Shown here: positions 33,471 to 41,959 of the stretch, in pieces | Position numbering within the stretch: position 1 is the first letter of the stretch | How the letters are laid out: each line of letters starts with the position of its first letter | Source: JANXUC01 sp964619065 | GTDB taxonomy: Bacteria > Acidobacteriota > Terriglobia > Terriglobales > Acidobacteriaceae | Direction: 5' to 3' | DNA length: 64,000 bases | Assembly: GCA_964619065.1 (NCBI GenBank) | Contig: CAZUCC010000019.1 | Span: forward strand, 1-64,000 | Program-made: the position numbers and the translations under genes | The notes under the pieces: generated by a model | What the model was told of the DNA's origin: nothing | What the model saw: the letters and a program-made list of their open reading frames with translations, nothing else | Databases searched by the model: none

Positions 33471-34716
33471 CCGCGCCTTGCTGCGATCCTAGAATCCGCT
33501 CTAGGAACACATCGCCAAATTGATGGAGATTAGTGTCCCGATTGAAAAAAGTGCGCACGTGGTCGTGCGCCGCTTTGCAAATGGGCCTCAGGGCTGAATC
33601 AGCTCGCCGAATCATATCCACGTGATCAACCAAATCGGTGATGGAGCCAGGCCGGTATAGGAAGCCCGTTTTTCCATCGACAATCAGTTCCGGAATCCCA
33701 GTGATAGCGGGTGCGAGAACCGGACGTCCGAGGGCCATGGCTTCCATCAGCGTGAGCGGAATCCCTTCGCTTTGGCTGGTGAGGACCACAAGGTCTGCCT
33801 CGCGATACAAAGTGCCGAGACGGTTCCTGGAAACGTGGCCGAGAAGCTGGATTTCCTCGGTGAGCTGCAGCCTGCGAATGAGCTCCTGCAGCCGACTGCG
33901 TTCCGGGCCATCACCGGCGATCTGGCAAAGAACCCTGACGCCCAATGCCTTGAGCACTGCGCAAGCGCGGACCAGGAAAGCATGATCCTTGACGAAATGC
34001 AATCGACCGACGGTCAATAGGGTGAAAGGATGTCCCCTGCTGCGGCTTGGGCCTTCGCTAGGTTGTGCAAAGGGAACGTGGACTCCCATCCGCTGCACTA
34101 CCACACGGCTGGGGTTGATTTGGGGATACCGCTGCAACAAGTAGCGCCGATTGTATTCCGATACGGTGAAGCAAACCGCGCAGTGTTGCAGTTTGACATC
34201 TAGAAATGTGGGCCGCAGCAGCAGGTCTGAGCCATGCAGCGTCAAGCTGTAGGGAATGTCGAGCAGCCTGGCAGCCACCATGCCGATCCATGCCGCCAGG
34301 TAGCCGTGGTGTACATGGATGTGCCGCATGTTTTTGCCTCTTAGCTGCAAGGCGAGCCGGGCGCCGAGAACTGTATGGACCAGTCCACGGGCGCGTTGAC
34401 CCCATGATTCATTGCCGGTCCATAAAAGCCGCTCGACAAGATCCTTCAACTTTGCCGAGTGTGTAAAACAGAGCGAGAGAGCACGCAGCAGCAACCAGGG
34501 CCGCCAGGTGAAAACCGTTAAGACGTCGTGCTCTGCCGACTTACCGAATGTAGATGGCGTGTTGGTTCGCCACACGCTGCAGGGCGCGATGTGCATGCCC
34601 CGCCTCTGGAGTTCGTCAATCTCGTCACCAACGTAAGGTTCCACAGTTGCGGGGAACGAATTGGAGAGATAGACGACTTCCGTTTGGTTGAGGTTGTTTG
34701 GTTCTGTAACTGGCAT
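33436..34716 (-). CDS. GT4-family glycosyltransferase
   Basis: 426 residues, cytoplasmic. The N-terminal domain starts with VVYLSNSFPATVEPYVGDEI and includes MRHIHVHHGYLAAWIGMVAA. The donor-binding C-terminal domain starts LLTVGRLHFVKDHAFLVRAC and has the EX7E motif in QSEGIPLTLMEAMALGRPVL. This is the pattern of GT4 enzymes that use nucleotide sugars in polymer repeat-unit assembly. The specific sugar is not readable. It overlaps the fused transferase gene downstream by 35 bp and follows the heparinase-like gene by 28 bp. Confidence 0.92.
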   Translation of the reverse strand: MPVTEPNNLNQTEVVYLSNSFPATVEPYVGDEIDELQRRGMHIAPCSVWRTNTPSTFGKSAEHDVLTVFTWRPWLLLRALSLCFTHSAKLKDLVERLLWTGNESWGQRARGLVHTVLGARLALQLRGKNMRHIHVHHGYLAAWIGMVAARLLDIPYSLTLHGSDLLLRPTFLDVKLQHCAVCFTVSEYNRRYLLQRYPQINPSRVVVQRMGVHVPFAQPSEGPSRSRGHPFTLLTVGRLHFVKDHAFLVRACAVLKALGVRVLCQIAGDGPERSRLQELIRRLQLTEEIQLLGHVSRNRLGTLYREADLVVLTSQSEGIPLTLMEAMALGRPVLAPAITGIPELIVDGKTGFLYRPGSITDLVDHVDMIRRADSALRPICKAAHDHVRTFFNRDTNLHQFGDVFLERILGSQQGADADSLLQQVQF

Positions 34717-34744
34717 GATTCGTGCTTTCTCTGATGCAACGCGC

Positions 34745-36655
34745 TTAGGTATGTAAATCGGAACTGATTGTGCTGATCCGGAAATGAAAAGCTATCTCGC
34801 AAGGCAACATAGCCTCGGTTTCGACTGTTAATACCCAAGCAGGTAAAACCTTAGCTGACGATTGCGCCACCCAGCCCAGGCGCGGTTTCTCTTGGCCCCG
34901 AACAAGGCGCAGGCCCGGCGTCGGACCTGTGGTGCAGACTTTGCCAACCAATGTTCCGCCATCGCTGCGAGCCAGTACAGCGTTGGCTTCGAATAGTTCA
35001 ACCTCCAGGTCGGAGGCGAAGTGGAAAAACCATTGCAAGTGGTAAGTCTTGGGTTCAAGTACCGGGTTATCGGGGACCTGATCTTGCCGATTTCGATCCC
35101 GCCGAATCAGGTCTCGCATCGTAATTTCCCCGTTGCGACTTAAAACGACTTTCCGCCGATGAACCACTTTGCCGCCGGACCAGTAGGGTATTACTTCTCC
35201 GCAAATGGCTACTTCTTCAGAATCGGAGTGGTGCTCGACCAGCCGCATCTGCGCCTGGCGGCTGACGTCCCAATGGTCGGAAAGTTCGGATTGCTCTTTG
35301 CCATTGATGAGCAAAGTGTTGTGGGCAGCCGTGCTGCGAAAATATCGGCTCCAGTCGGCTCCTTCCTTCCAGGGATAGAAAAATCCGGAGTCTACGATCC
35401 AAGGGCGGCCCGCAGCGTGAAGTTCAAAACTCAGAGCGTCTGCGTGACCGTGATTCGCGGCAGAGCAGCGGCTGAACGGACCGAAGTCGAAAGTTAAATG
35501 TGTATCCATGGCGGCACCGCGCAAGATGCCGTATCCCGCCTCGGTGAAGAGGTCGAGGGAAAGGTGAGGTGAGGTAGTAGTTGCTTCGTCAAGGTCCTCA
35601 TCAGGAGGCAGCCAATACGTGAGATCGCCGCCAAGCGCGCCCACGTCGAATCGCAGACATGTGTCTGGAGACGAGGAGTCTCCGAGTAGTGGGAACGAAC
35701 CATCGCTCCGGCGCAAAGCCACGGAGAACCTGCGCATGGCACGGATACGTTCTTCCATGACAGCCGGCAACGAGTGCCGGAGTTTGCAGCAGAGTCGCAC
35801 AAAGGCGTTCAACTCGCTGGCAACGATCTCGTGATACATCGGACAAAGTTCGGCATGGACTCCATCCGCCAAAACCTGGCGCTCAACCTGCTCCGCAAGG
35901 ACACGGGAAGAGAGCGACAAATAGCGCCCTCCGCCGGAGTTTTGAAAGACCACCGCGAATTCGCAGAGCGACAACGCTTCCAGCAAAAGGTGATTGTTGG
36001 GCCAGTGATATTCCAGGTGATCGGCCAGGAACGCGGCGTGCTGGGAGAGTCCGCTCCAGGCCCGCCGCAGGAACATAGCACTGGCCTCGTGAGAAGCGAC
36101 AATCAAGAAATAAGCCCACATCCAATTTCGTAAGCGCGCCGCGACCTCGAACGGCGACAACCAATGTTGTCCCTTCCCGGCGGGGTTGGACCGCATCCAG
36201 TTGTGCCAAAGCGCGATGAGCCTATTCAGGTAGGTGCTGTCCTGCGTGTAGTGATATGCGGTGCCCAAGGTTAGGAAGAACCGGTGCCGGTTCAGATCCC
36301 ACGACCAGGAGCGGTTCTCCTCAGGAACAAAATTCCAATCGACAGTTTTTGGAAAGTAGACTTCCGGCAAGCCCCGAAAGGAAAATCTCCCCTCCAGATA
36401 CTGACGCGCCTCGAAGAGGGTAGCCAATTTGGTGAACTCGGGAATTGCCGCAACGATCGCGGGCATGTCTCCGGGATCGAAGTGAAATGCTGGCTTCGGG
36501 GCTTCGGTGACTGTGGCCGGGATTCGGCTGAATTCTCGGGAGAGTGCTGCCAGCCGGTACCGCACTGAATGAATGTGGTATGCGGAAACGGCTCCGATAT
36601 AACTGAGGCCTCGAAGTCGTGCCTTCCCGGCGAATGTGAGGACTTGGTCGATCAT
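34745..36655 (-). CDS. heparinase II/III-family protein in EPS locus
   Basis: 636 residues from the ATG at 36655, with GGAG upstream and only 4 bp from the Wzx stop; a GTG at 36676 is a weaker alternative. The alpha/alpha-barrel half includes YHYTQDSTYLNRLIALWHNW and WPNNHLLLEALSLCEFAVVF, with NNH as likely active-site residues. The beta-sandwich half includes FGPFSRCSAANHGHADALSF, with the catalytic-type NHGHAD, and WIVDSGFFYPW and TAAHNTLLINGKEQSE. These are hallmarks of heparinase II/III and alginate-lyase relatives. No signal peptide is visible. It is probably a lyase or modifier acting on the cluster's own polymer. Confidence 0.9.
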   Translation of the reverse strand: MIDQVLTFAGKARLRGLSYIGAVSAYHIHSVRYRLAALSREFSRIPATVTEAPKPAFHFDPGDMPAIVAAIPEFTKLATLFEARQYLEGRFSFRGLPEVYFPKTVDWNFVPEENRSWSWDLNRHRFFLTLGTAYHYTQDSTYLNRLIALWHNWMRSNPAGKGQHWLSPFEVAARLRNWMWAYFLIVASHEASAMFLRRAWSGLSQHAAFLADHLEYHWPNNHLLLEALSLCEFAVVFQNSGGGRYLSLSSRVLAEQVERQVLADGVHAELCPMYHEIVASELNAFVRLCCKLRHSLPAVMEERIRAMRRFSVALRRSDGSFPLLGDSSSPDTCLRFDVGALGGDLTYWLPPDEDLDEATTTSPHLSLDLFTEAGYGILRGAAMDTHLTFDFGPFSRCSAANHGHADALSFELHAAGRPWIVDSGFFYPWKEGADWSRYFRSTAAHNTLLINGKEQSELSDHWDVSRQAQMRLVEHHSDSEEVAICGEVIPYWSGGKVVHRRKVVLSRNGEITMRDLIRRDRNRQDQVPDNPVLEPKTYHLQWFFHFASDLEVELFEANAVLARSDGGTLVGKVCTTGPTPGLRLVRGQEKPRLGWVAQSSAKVLPAWVLTVETEAMLPCEIAFHFRISTISSDLHT

Positions 36656-36659
36656 GGCG

Positions 36660-38177
36660 TCAGTCTCCGGTGGCACTCGTTCCGCGCAGATTTGCGATCC
36701 AGTTCGATGGAGTCTGTTTACGATCCAGCTTCTGAGCCAGGGAACTTTTCACGAGCCAACGGCATGCCTTCCGCCAAAGCAGAAATACGAGAGGGAGCCA
36801 GAGCATCCAACGCATCGGGTCCGCCAGCATGGAGCCCAAGAGCGCGGACACGAACGCAGCGAGCCAGGGCATCGTCGCCCGCAGTGATACGCGCAGGCTC
36901 GGCTGCAGTCCGCGGTGGAGAATGGCATAGGGGATGCAGGCTGCCAGTTCCGCCCAGCCGTAGCCCACAATGCCGAGCGACGGGACAAGGATTGCTGTTC
37001 CAGTGAGGAGAATGGCTACGTGCCAAAGATAGGATCGCGTGACTATCCACTGCCGGCCTTCAACGAATAGTGCCGAAGCTTCCAGCACGAAAACACTATT
37101 GATGAGCGCCCCGGCGGCAACGAATGGAAGAACCAAAAGCGCCGAAGACCAGCGAGCACCCAGGAGTTTGGGCAAGAGCGGCGGGCCCAGCACGCTGAGC
37201 AGAAGAAACGCTGGTCCCAAGGCGAACAGCTGCAAACGCGCCCCTTTTTGCATCATGCGCTGGCAACGCTCGGGATCTTCGCGAAGCCGGGCCAACGCGG
37301 CGATGGCAACCCGCCCGATAGCAGTGCGCACAAAACTCAGCGCCTCAACGGCTCGCATCGCGAGAGCGACAAAGGCGACTGCCTCCGTACCCAGGAATCG
37401 TCCTACGATCAGCGGATTGACCAGATTACGAAGTTGCCAGACCCGCACTGAGGCGGAGAACCCCAGGCCAAAGCCGATCATGTGCCGCGCTCGATCCCAA
37501 TCTACCTTGAGGCGCGGTAAGAAGCCCGATGCTCTGGTTGCGGCCAGCAGCACAAACAATTGCCAAGTGACATGTCCTATGACGGGTGCCCACACGCCTA
37601 GTCCGCGCCACGCCAAAATCGCCGAGACGACAAAGGCCGAAAGCTGTCCACCGAACTCGATTTTGGCAACCTCTTGGAACCGGAGTGCGCGCTCCAACTT
37701 GGCAAGCGGCAGACCAGCCATGCCGATCAACGGGACCGTTAACAGTAAGACGAGGTAGGGAACAGCGAAACTGTGGCCCTGCAACCACCTGGTGAGGAGG
37801 GGCAACACTAGTACACCTAAGGCACATAGCACAATCGAAATCGACAGGATGAGTGTGAAGGCGGTGTCACAGTCTTCGCGACGGGGAGACTCTTCGGAGC
37901 GTACCAGGTGTGTGTCGAGCCCGGCACGCGTAAGGCTCGCTAGAAAAGTGGTGACGCCGACGGCGGTGACAAAGATGCCATATGCTCGCGGACCGATCCC
38001 CCATGTCAGGACCAGAACATTGCCCGCATTAACCAGCGAACTGCATCCATAGCGCGCAGCGATATAGGCCACACCTCGTTGTGAGAGGGAGGTTACCGCG
38101 CGCGGTCCGGAAATTTCCCCGTACGCCTCTCCTGAATCTCTTTCGGAACTAGCTTGCTGTCGCGATAGCACGGGCAT
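36660..38177 (-). CDS. wzx: polysaccharide repeat-unit flippase (Wzx-type, MOP superfamily)
   Basis: 505 residues with about 12-14 hydrophobic helices. After a polar N-terminus of ~30 residues the membrane part begins at GVAYIAARYGCSSLVNAGNV. Markers of the polysaccharide biosynthesis (PST) branch include the first-helix pattern, ALGVLVLPLLTRWLQG, MAGLPLAKLERALRFQEVAK, and RNLVNPLIVGRFLGTEAVAF. It should flip the lipid-linked repeat unit across the inner membrane. It overlaps the Wzy gene by 29 bp and precedes the heparinase-like gene by 4 bp. Confidence 0.9.
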   Translation of the reverse strand: MPVLSRQQASSERDSGEAYGEISGPRAVTSLSQRGVAYIAARYGCSSLVNAGNVLVLTWGIGPRAYGIFVTAVGVTTFLASLTRAGLDTHLVRSEESPRREDCDTAFTLILSISIVLCALGVLVLPLLTRWLQGHSFAVPYLVLLLTVPLIGMAGLPLAKLERALRFQEVAKIEFGGQLSAFVVSAILAWRGLGVWAPVIGHVTWQLFVLLAATRASGFLPRLKVDWDRARHMIGFGLGFSASVRVWQLRNLVNPLIVGRFLGTEAVAFVALAMRAVEALSFVRTAIGRVAIAALARLREDPERCQRMMQKGARLQLFALGPAFLLLSVLGPPLLPKLLGARWSSALLVLPFVAAGALINSVFVLEASALFVEGRQWIVTRSYLWHVAILLTGTAILVPSLGIVGYGWAELAACIPYAILHRGLQPSLRVSLRATMPWLAAFVSALLGSMLADPMRWMLWLPLVFLLWRKACRWLVKSSLAQKLDRKQTPSNWIANLRGTSATGD

Positions 38178-39489
38178 GGCGCGTCCTTAGTGAAGCTGGT
38201 GAGTGTGCGGCGAGCACGCCCGCCAAAGTGAAGAGGAGCGCATTCACGAATTGATAGTTCATAACCACAAAACACGCGTTGAACAGGTACACGCACATCA
38301 GCACGGGCCAGAGGCGGCGAAATCCAGGGCCTGTGAGAGTTCCTGGCCATACATTATTCGTATTCTTCGTGCGGCCGACCCGGAGCAGGCCCACTGCAAT
38401 CGACAGGTAGAGCGCGAGGCCAACGACTCCGTTTTCCACCAAAATCTCCAAATAGGAGTTGTGTGCCCAGTAAGCCTGCAAGCGGTATCCTTCCACGCGC
38501 CGCACGACTTCCTGGGGCATTTGGTTTACGCCCCATCCCAGGATGGGCTTTTCGATGGCCATTCCCAGCGCTGCTCGATAGACGGCGAGTCGAATAGCAA
38601 TCGGCCCCTGATCTTCCGCGCGGTCGAGCAGCGTGCTTTCGCGCAGTGGCATCGCGAAACTTGTTAGCAACCCGAATACGGCCACAGCAGTCAGCGCAAT
38701 GCTGGCTTTGCGCAGGACCCCGCGCTGAGAGAGGCCAAGCCAGGCCAGGGAACCTGCAAACGACAGCCATACGGCACGCGTCATCGTAGCCAGAATCGCG
38801 ATGGGCAGGGCTGAGAGGAGGAGAACCGCGATCGGGCCCCGAAGTTGCCCTCGACAAAATTTGTTGAGCGCCACCAGCCCCAGCAGATTCAGAGTGACCC
38901 CATTCGCCACGGCTTGTAGGAAGGGTCCTCTGGCCCGATCGATATGAATGCCAAGACTCGGATCCAGGATGTAACGGGGGAAGACCAGGGCGTCCCAACC
39001 GAGCAACTGGACAATCGCGGTGAAACTCAAGTAGGCCAGGACGAAGAGCAGGAATATTTCCAGATAACGGAGTGATGCAGGCGTATCGAAGGTCAGGCCC
39101 GCTAGATAGTAGAGCGTGTAAGGCACCGCAAATTTGGCTGCTAATAAACTCCAGGTCTGAGAATCGTAAGGCTGCCCTAGCGTCGTGACGACCGCGAAGG
39201 ATAACAGGAGGAACATCGGCCAGATCAGCGGAAGAGACGGCCATAGCGGTTTGCGCAGAACCACAGCTCGAAGTAGACAAGCTGCCACCAACAACAGGAA
39301 TCCGAAACGGTCCAGTTCGTATAAATCAACGTCCGGAGGCCTGAAGAGAAATATGAGCAGAGTTGCCACAAAAAACAGGGGAGTAACGCACACAGCTATC
39401 TGCAACGGGCTAAGAGCAAGAGTCAGCAGCCACACGGGGAAAACGCTGCCGCGGCGCGATGCCCCAAGCTGCCATGGTGTGGTATTCAT
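38149..39489 (-). CDS. wzy: O-antigen ligase/polymerase-family membrane protein (Wzy-type)
   Basis: 446 residues, about 11-12 membrane helices. The large periplasmic loop of the Wzy_C/O-antigen ligase family is visible: RAVWLSFAGSLAWLGLSQ, then PILGWGVNQMPQEVVRRVEG and YWAHNSYLEILVENGVVGLA, with the conserved His in AHNSYLE. It may polymerise the repeat units or act as a ligase; in a Wzx-Wzz-WbaP locus polymerase is more likely. It overlaps the initiating transferase by 4 bp (ATGA) and Wzx by 29 bp. Confidence 0.87.
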   Translation of the reverse strand: MNTTPWQLGASRRGSVFPVWLLTLALSPLQIAVCVTPLFFVATLLIFLFRPPDVDLYELDRFGFLLLVAACLLRAVVLRKPLWPSLPLIWPMFLLLSFAVVTTLGQPYDSQTWSLLAAKFAVPYTLYYLAGLTFDTPASLRYLEIFLLFVLAYLSFTAIVQLLGWDALVFPRYILDPSLGIHIDRARGPFLQAVANGVTLNLLGLVALNKFCRGQLRGPIAVLLLSALPIAILATMTRAVWLSFAGSLAWLGLSQRGVLRKASIALTAVAVFGLLTSFAMPLRESTLLDRAEDQGPIAIRLAVYRAALGMAIEKPILGWGVNQMPQEVVRRVEGYRLQAYWAHNSYLEILVENGVVGLALYLSIAVGLLRVGRTKNTNNVWPGTLTGPGFRRLWPVLMCVYLFNACFVVMNYQFVNALLFTLAGVLAAHSPASLRTRHARAIATAS

Positions 39490-41072
39490 ACGCCGCTACC
39501 CAGAGCGACTTCTCGCACGGTTCGGAACAGAATGCAAAGGTCCATCCAAAGGGATTGCTTTTCAATGTACTCATGATCGAGGGCCATGCTGCGGTCGAAC
39601 GAGGGATCGCTTCGAGCCGTCACCTGCCATAGGCCTGTCAGCCCTGGAGTCACCATGAGCCGCCGCAGGTGCTGCGGGGAATAACGGGCATGGTCGTCCA
39701 GTGGATGTGGGCGCGGTCCCACCAGGCTCATGTCGCCGCGCAGGATGTTCCACAATTGCGGTAGCTCGTCGAGGCTATACCGGCGCAACCATCTTCCTGC
39801 CGTCGTAACACGCGGATCATTCTTGAGCTTGAAGAATGGGCCCAAGCGTTCGTTCCGCTGCCTCAACGCATCTTTTTGCTGATCCGCATTCGTCAGCATG
39901 GTACGAAATTTGTAACAGAGAAAAGGCTGGCCTTTTCTGCCCATGCGAAGCGCACAATAGAGCACCGGACCCGGTGAGTCGAGTTTTATCAAGACCGCGA
40001 TGGCACAGAGGACAGGGGCGAGGATCAAGAGCAGCGCAACTGCTGAGACAACGTCCAGGGTGCATTTCACAAGCGGCGCAAGCCCTGGTTGCTTTCGTGC
40101 TTGCAGAGTTAACACGGGAATGTCCCCGGCCATCTCGGTACCGTCATCGGGCAACGTGCAGCCGTAAACCTCGGGCACGATCTTTACATTCAGACTGAGT
40201 CTGCGAGCTAAGAAGACGGCCTTTCGTGCTGCTTCCGGTTCATCCGGCAGGCAAACGATGACTTCATCCAGGAAGTGCGTGTGTGCCAGGTACTCAAGAT
40301 CCTGGATTGGACCCAGTGTCTTTGGGCGATTCGAGTGTGGATCGTCGATAAACCCTTCGAACTTTCGCCCAAACCGCGCCTCTGTCCGCAGACGTGCCGC
40401 AAGAATTACGGCGGTTCTCCCTGTGCCGACGATCGCGATGTGCTGCGTCGCTGTTCTTGCACCATACAGATGCTGCCCTACTTGAGATCGAAGTGCCAGC
40501 AGACCCTTCACAGATGCGAAGTGAAGACCTACAGAAAGACTAATGAGAAGTAACAAAGCGGGAGTTCCATTCGCAAGAAAGACTGTGCTCTCAATGACAA
40601 ACCACGTCCAAATCGCAGCCTTGAGAACTGAAGCGGACCCGCCATGAACAGAGCGCCGCGCAGAAGGCCGATAAACCCCTTCTATTTGGCAGATGAGCGT
40701 AAACAGAACGCCATAAAGAAATCCGATCCCTGCAGGGATACCGAACCAGGCAGGCCCCTGCACGGGCAACACTCCATGAATGACGCCTGGACCGAGCGGC
40801 CATGTGAAGAGAATTCTTGCAAGTAACAGATTGACTACGCCCCAGGCGGCCCTATGCATGCGATCCTTCGTGTCTGTGAATCCAGGGAAGGCAAACACGC
40901 GAAAGAGTTTCTCGGCTCGCGAAGTTGTTTGTTTGCATTTGGCGAATTGCGTCCCGGCTACGTTTGCGATCCTTGCGTCAGACTGCTTTCTATTTTTTTG
41001 CCCGGGAGGCTGGGCTGATCGGAGCCTCCCTCCTGGGTGCGGGCTTGCTTGCACTGCGGCCGTCATACTCAT
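39486..41072 (-). CDS. initiating polyprenyl-phosphate sugar-1-phosphate transferase (WbaP/CpsE-like)
   Basis: 528 residues. A polar 70-residue N-terminus leads to about four membrane helices (residues ~75-190), then a CoA-binding-like domain (IAIVGTGRTAVILAARLR, FIDDPHSNRP). After a fifth helix (LDVVSAVALLLILAPVLCAI) comes the catalytic bacterial sugar transferase domain: KLDSPGPVLYCALRMGRKGQ, YKFRTM, DPRVTTAGRWLRRYSLDELP, LWNILRGDMSLVGPRPHP, TPGLTGLWQV. It loads the first sugar phosphate onto undecaprenyl phosphate. The start may be 6 bp further in (41066). Confidence 0.94.
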   Translation of the reverse strand: MSMTAAVQASPHPGGRLRSAQPPGQKNRKQSDARIANVAGTQFAKCKQTTSRAEKLFRVFAFPGFTDTKDRMHRAAWGVVNLLLARILFTWPLGPGVIHGVLPVQGPAWFGIPAGIGFLYGVLFTLICQIEGVYRPSARRSVHGGSASVLKAAIWTWFVIESTVFLANGTPALLLLISLSVGLHFASVKGLLALRSQVGQHLYGARTATQHIAIVGTGRTAVILAARLRTEARFGRKFEGFIDDPHSNRPKTLGPIQDLEYLAHTHFLDEVIVCLPDEPEAARKAVFLARRLSLNVKIVPEVYGCTLPDDGTEMAGDIPVLTLQARKQPGLAPLVKCTLDVVSAVALLLILAPVLCAIAVLIKLDSPGPVLYCALRMGRKGQPFLCYKFRTMLTNADQQKDALRQRNERLGPFFKLKNDPRVTTAGRWLRRYSLDELPQLWNILRGDMSLVGPRPHPLDDHARYSPQHLRRLMVTPGLTGLWQVTARSDPSFDRSMALDHEYIEKQSLWMDLCILFRTVREVALGSGV

Positions 41073-41181
41073 CTCAGTTACCTAGCGGGCTCGTGAGCCC
41101 TAGCACATAGGTTCACTTCTTATGTCGAAATTCGCGGAAGGGGGTCCGCAGACAACGACGGCTTGCTCTAGTGATGGTTCC

Positions 41182-41922
41182 TTAGATTCTGCGATAGATC
41201 GATTCTGGAACAGGGAATGTTCGCTGGTCGAGGATGGTCCCCAAGAGAGGGACTTTCATGGTTTCCAACATACGACGGGCGCGAATTGCCACGGCCCGTC
41301 TGGATATGTGCGCCTCCACAACCAGAACCAATCCTTCTGATAGTTGGCCCATCAGCACAGCTTCATCCCCTACGCAGAACGGCGGCGTATGGATAACTAG
41401 ATATCCAAACTCCCGTCGCAACCGGCTCAAGCGATGGCGCACAATATCCGTTCTCGGGGTCCAGGTATCTTCGCGCAAAAAAGCTGAGGCCGGACAAAGC
41501 CATAGGTTGTGCCCGACCCTGTGCGTCAGTTCGCTACCGAGGGGACCTGCGAATTCAGCCGTTTCTGGCGCATTTTCCGTTATGAGTTCGCGAAACAACT
41601 TGGCGTTCCGGTCTACTTCCACGACGCATACGTTTTCTGAAACTTGTTCGGCTAGAAGCTTGCCGATCCGGGCGCTGAGCCACGGACGTACGCCAGTCCG
41701 TTCCAGGCTGCTAAAAGCGACATGTCTGTGTCCGCCTCGGTGCCCTGGAATGTAGACTTTCCGGATGAGGCTGTTCAACTGCTCCAAAGCGAAGCAATCA
41801 TCACCAGGTTTCAGGTTGATATCTCGAGAGGCCTCTTCTACCTGAGTGGGTGGGGAGGCAGGCGGGATGTAGGTCCTGCTAAAGGGGAGAGGCTGCCAGT
41901 TGGTTTGAGCGCTGCGCGTCAT
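41182..41922 (-). CDS. BY-kinase-like protein with degenerate Walker motifs
   Basis: 246 residues from the ATG at 41922, with GGAGG upstream; the frame continues upstream inside the Wzz gene and is not used. It aligns by pattern with the cytoplasmic CpsD/Wzc kinase domain: EQLNSLIRKVYIPGHRGGHR, the 'SS' strand, then the end ILDQRTFPVPESIYRRI. Where Walker A should read GxxGxGK(S/T), the sequence is SSLERTGVRPWLSARIGKLL, with no P-loop. Walker A' reads VCVVEVDRN, and Walker B reads LVIHTPPF with His in place of Asp. There is no C-terminal tyrosine cluster. It follows Wzz by 37 bp. It is probably a non-catalytic partner of the co-polymerase. Confidence 0.82.
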   Translation of the reverse strand: MTRSAQTNWQPLPFSRTYIPPASPPTQVEEASRDINLKPGDDCFALEQLNSLIRKVYIPGHRGGHRHVAFSSLERTGVRPWLSARIGKLLAEQVSENVCVVEVDRNAKLFRELITENAPETAEFAGPLGSELTHRVGHNLWLCPASAFLREDTWTPRTDIVRHRLSRLRREFGYLVIHTPPFCVGDEAVLMGQLSEGLVLVVEAHISRRAVAIRARRMLETMKVPLLGTILDQRTFPVPESIYRRI

Positions 41923-41959
41923 GGTAGAACCTCCGTGGGGTCTTAGACCCGTTCTGCGT

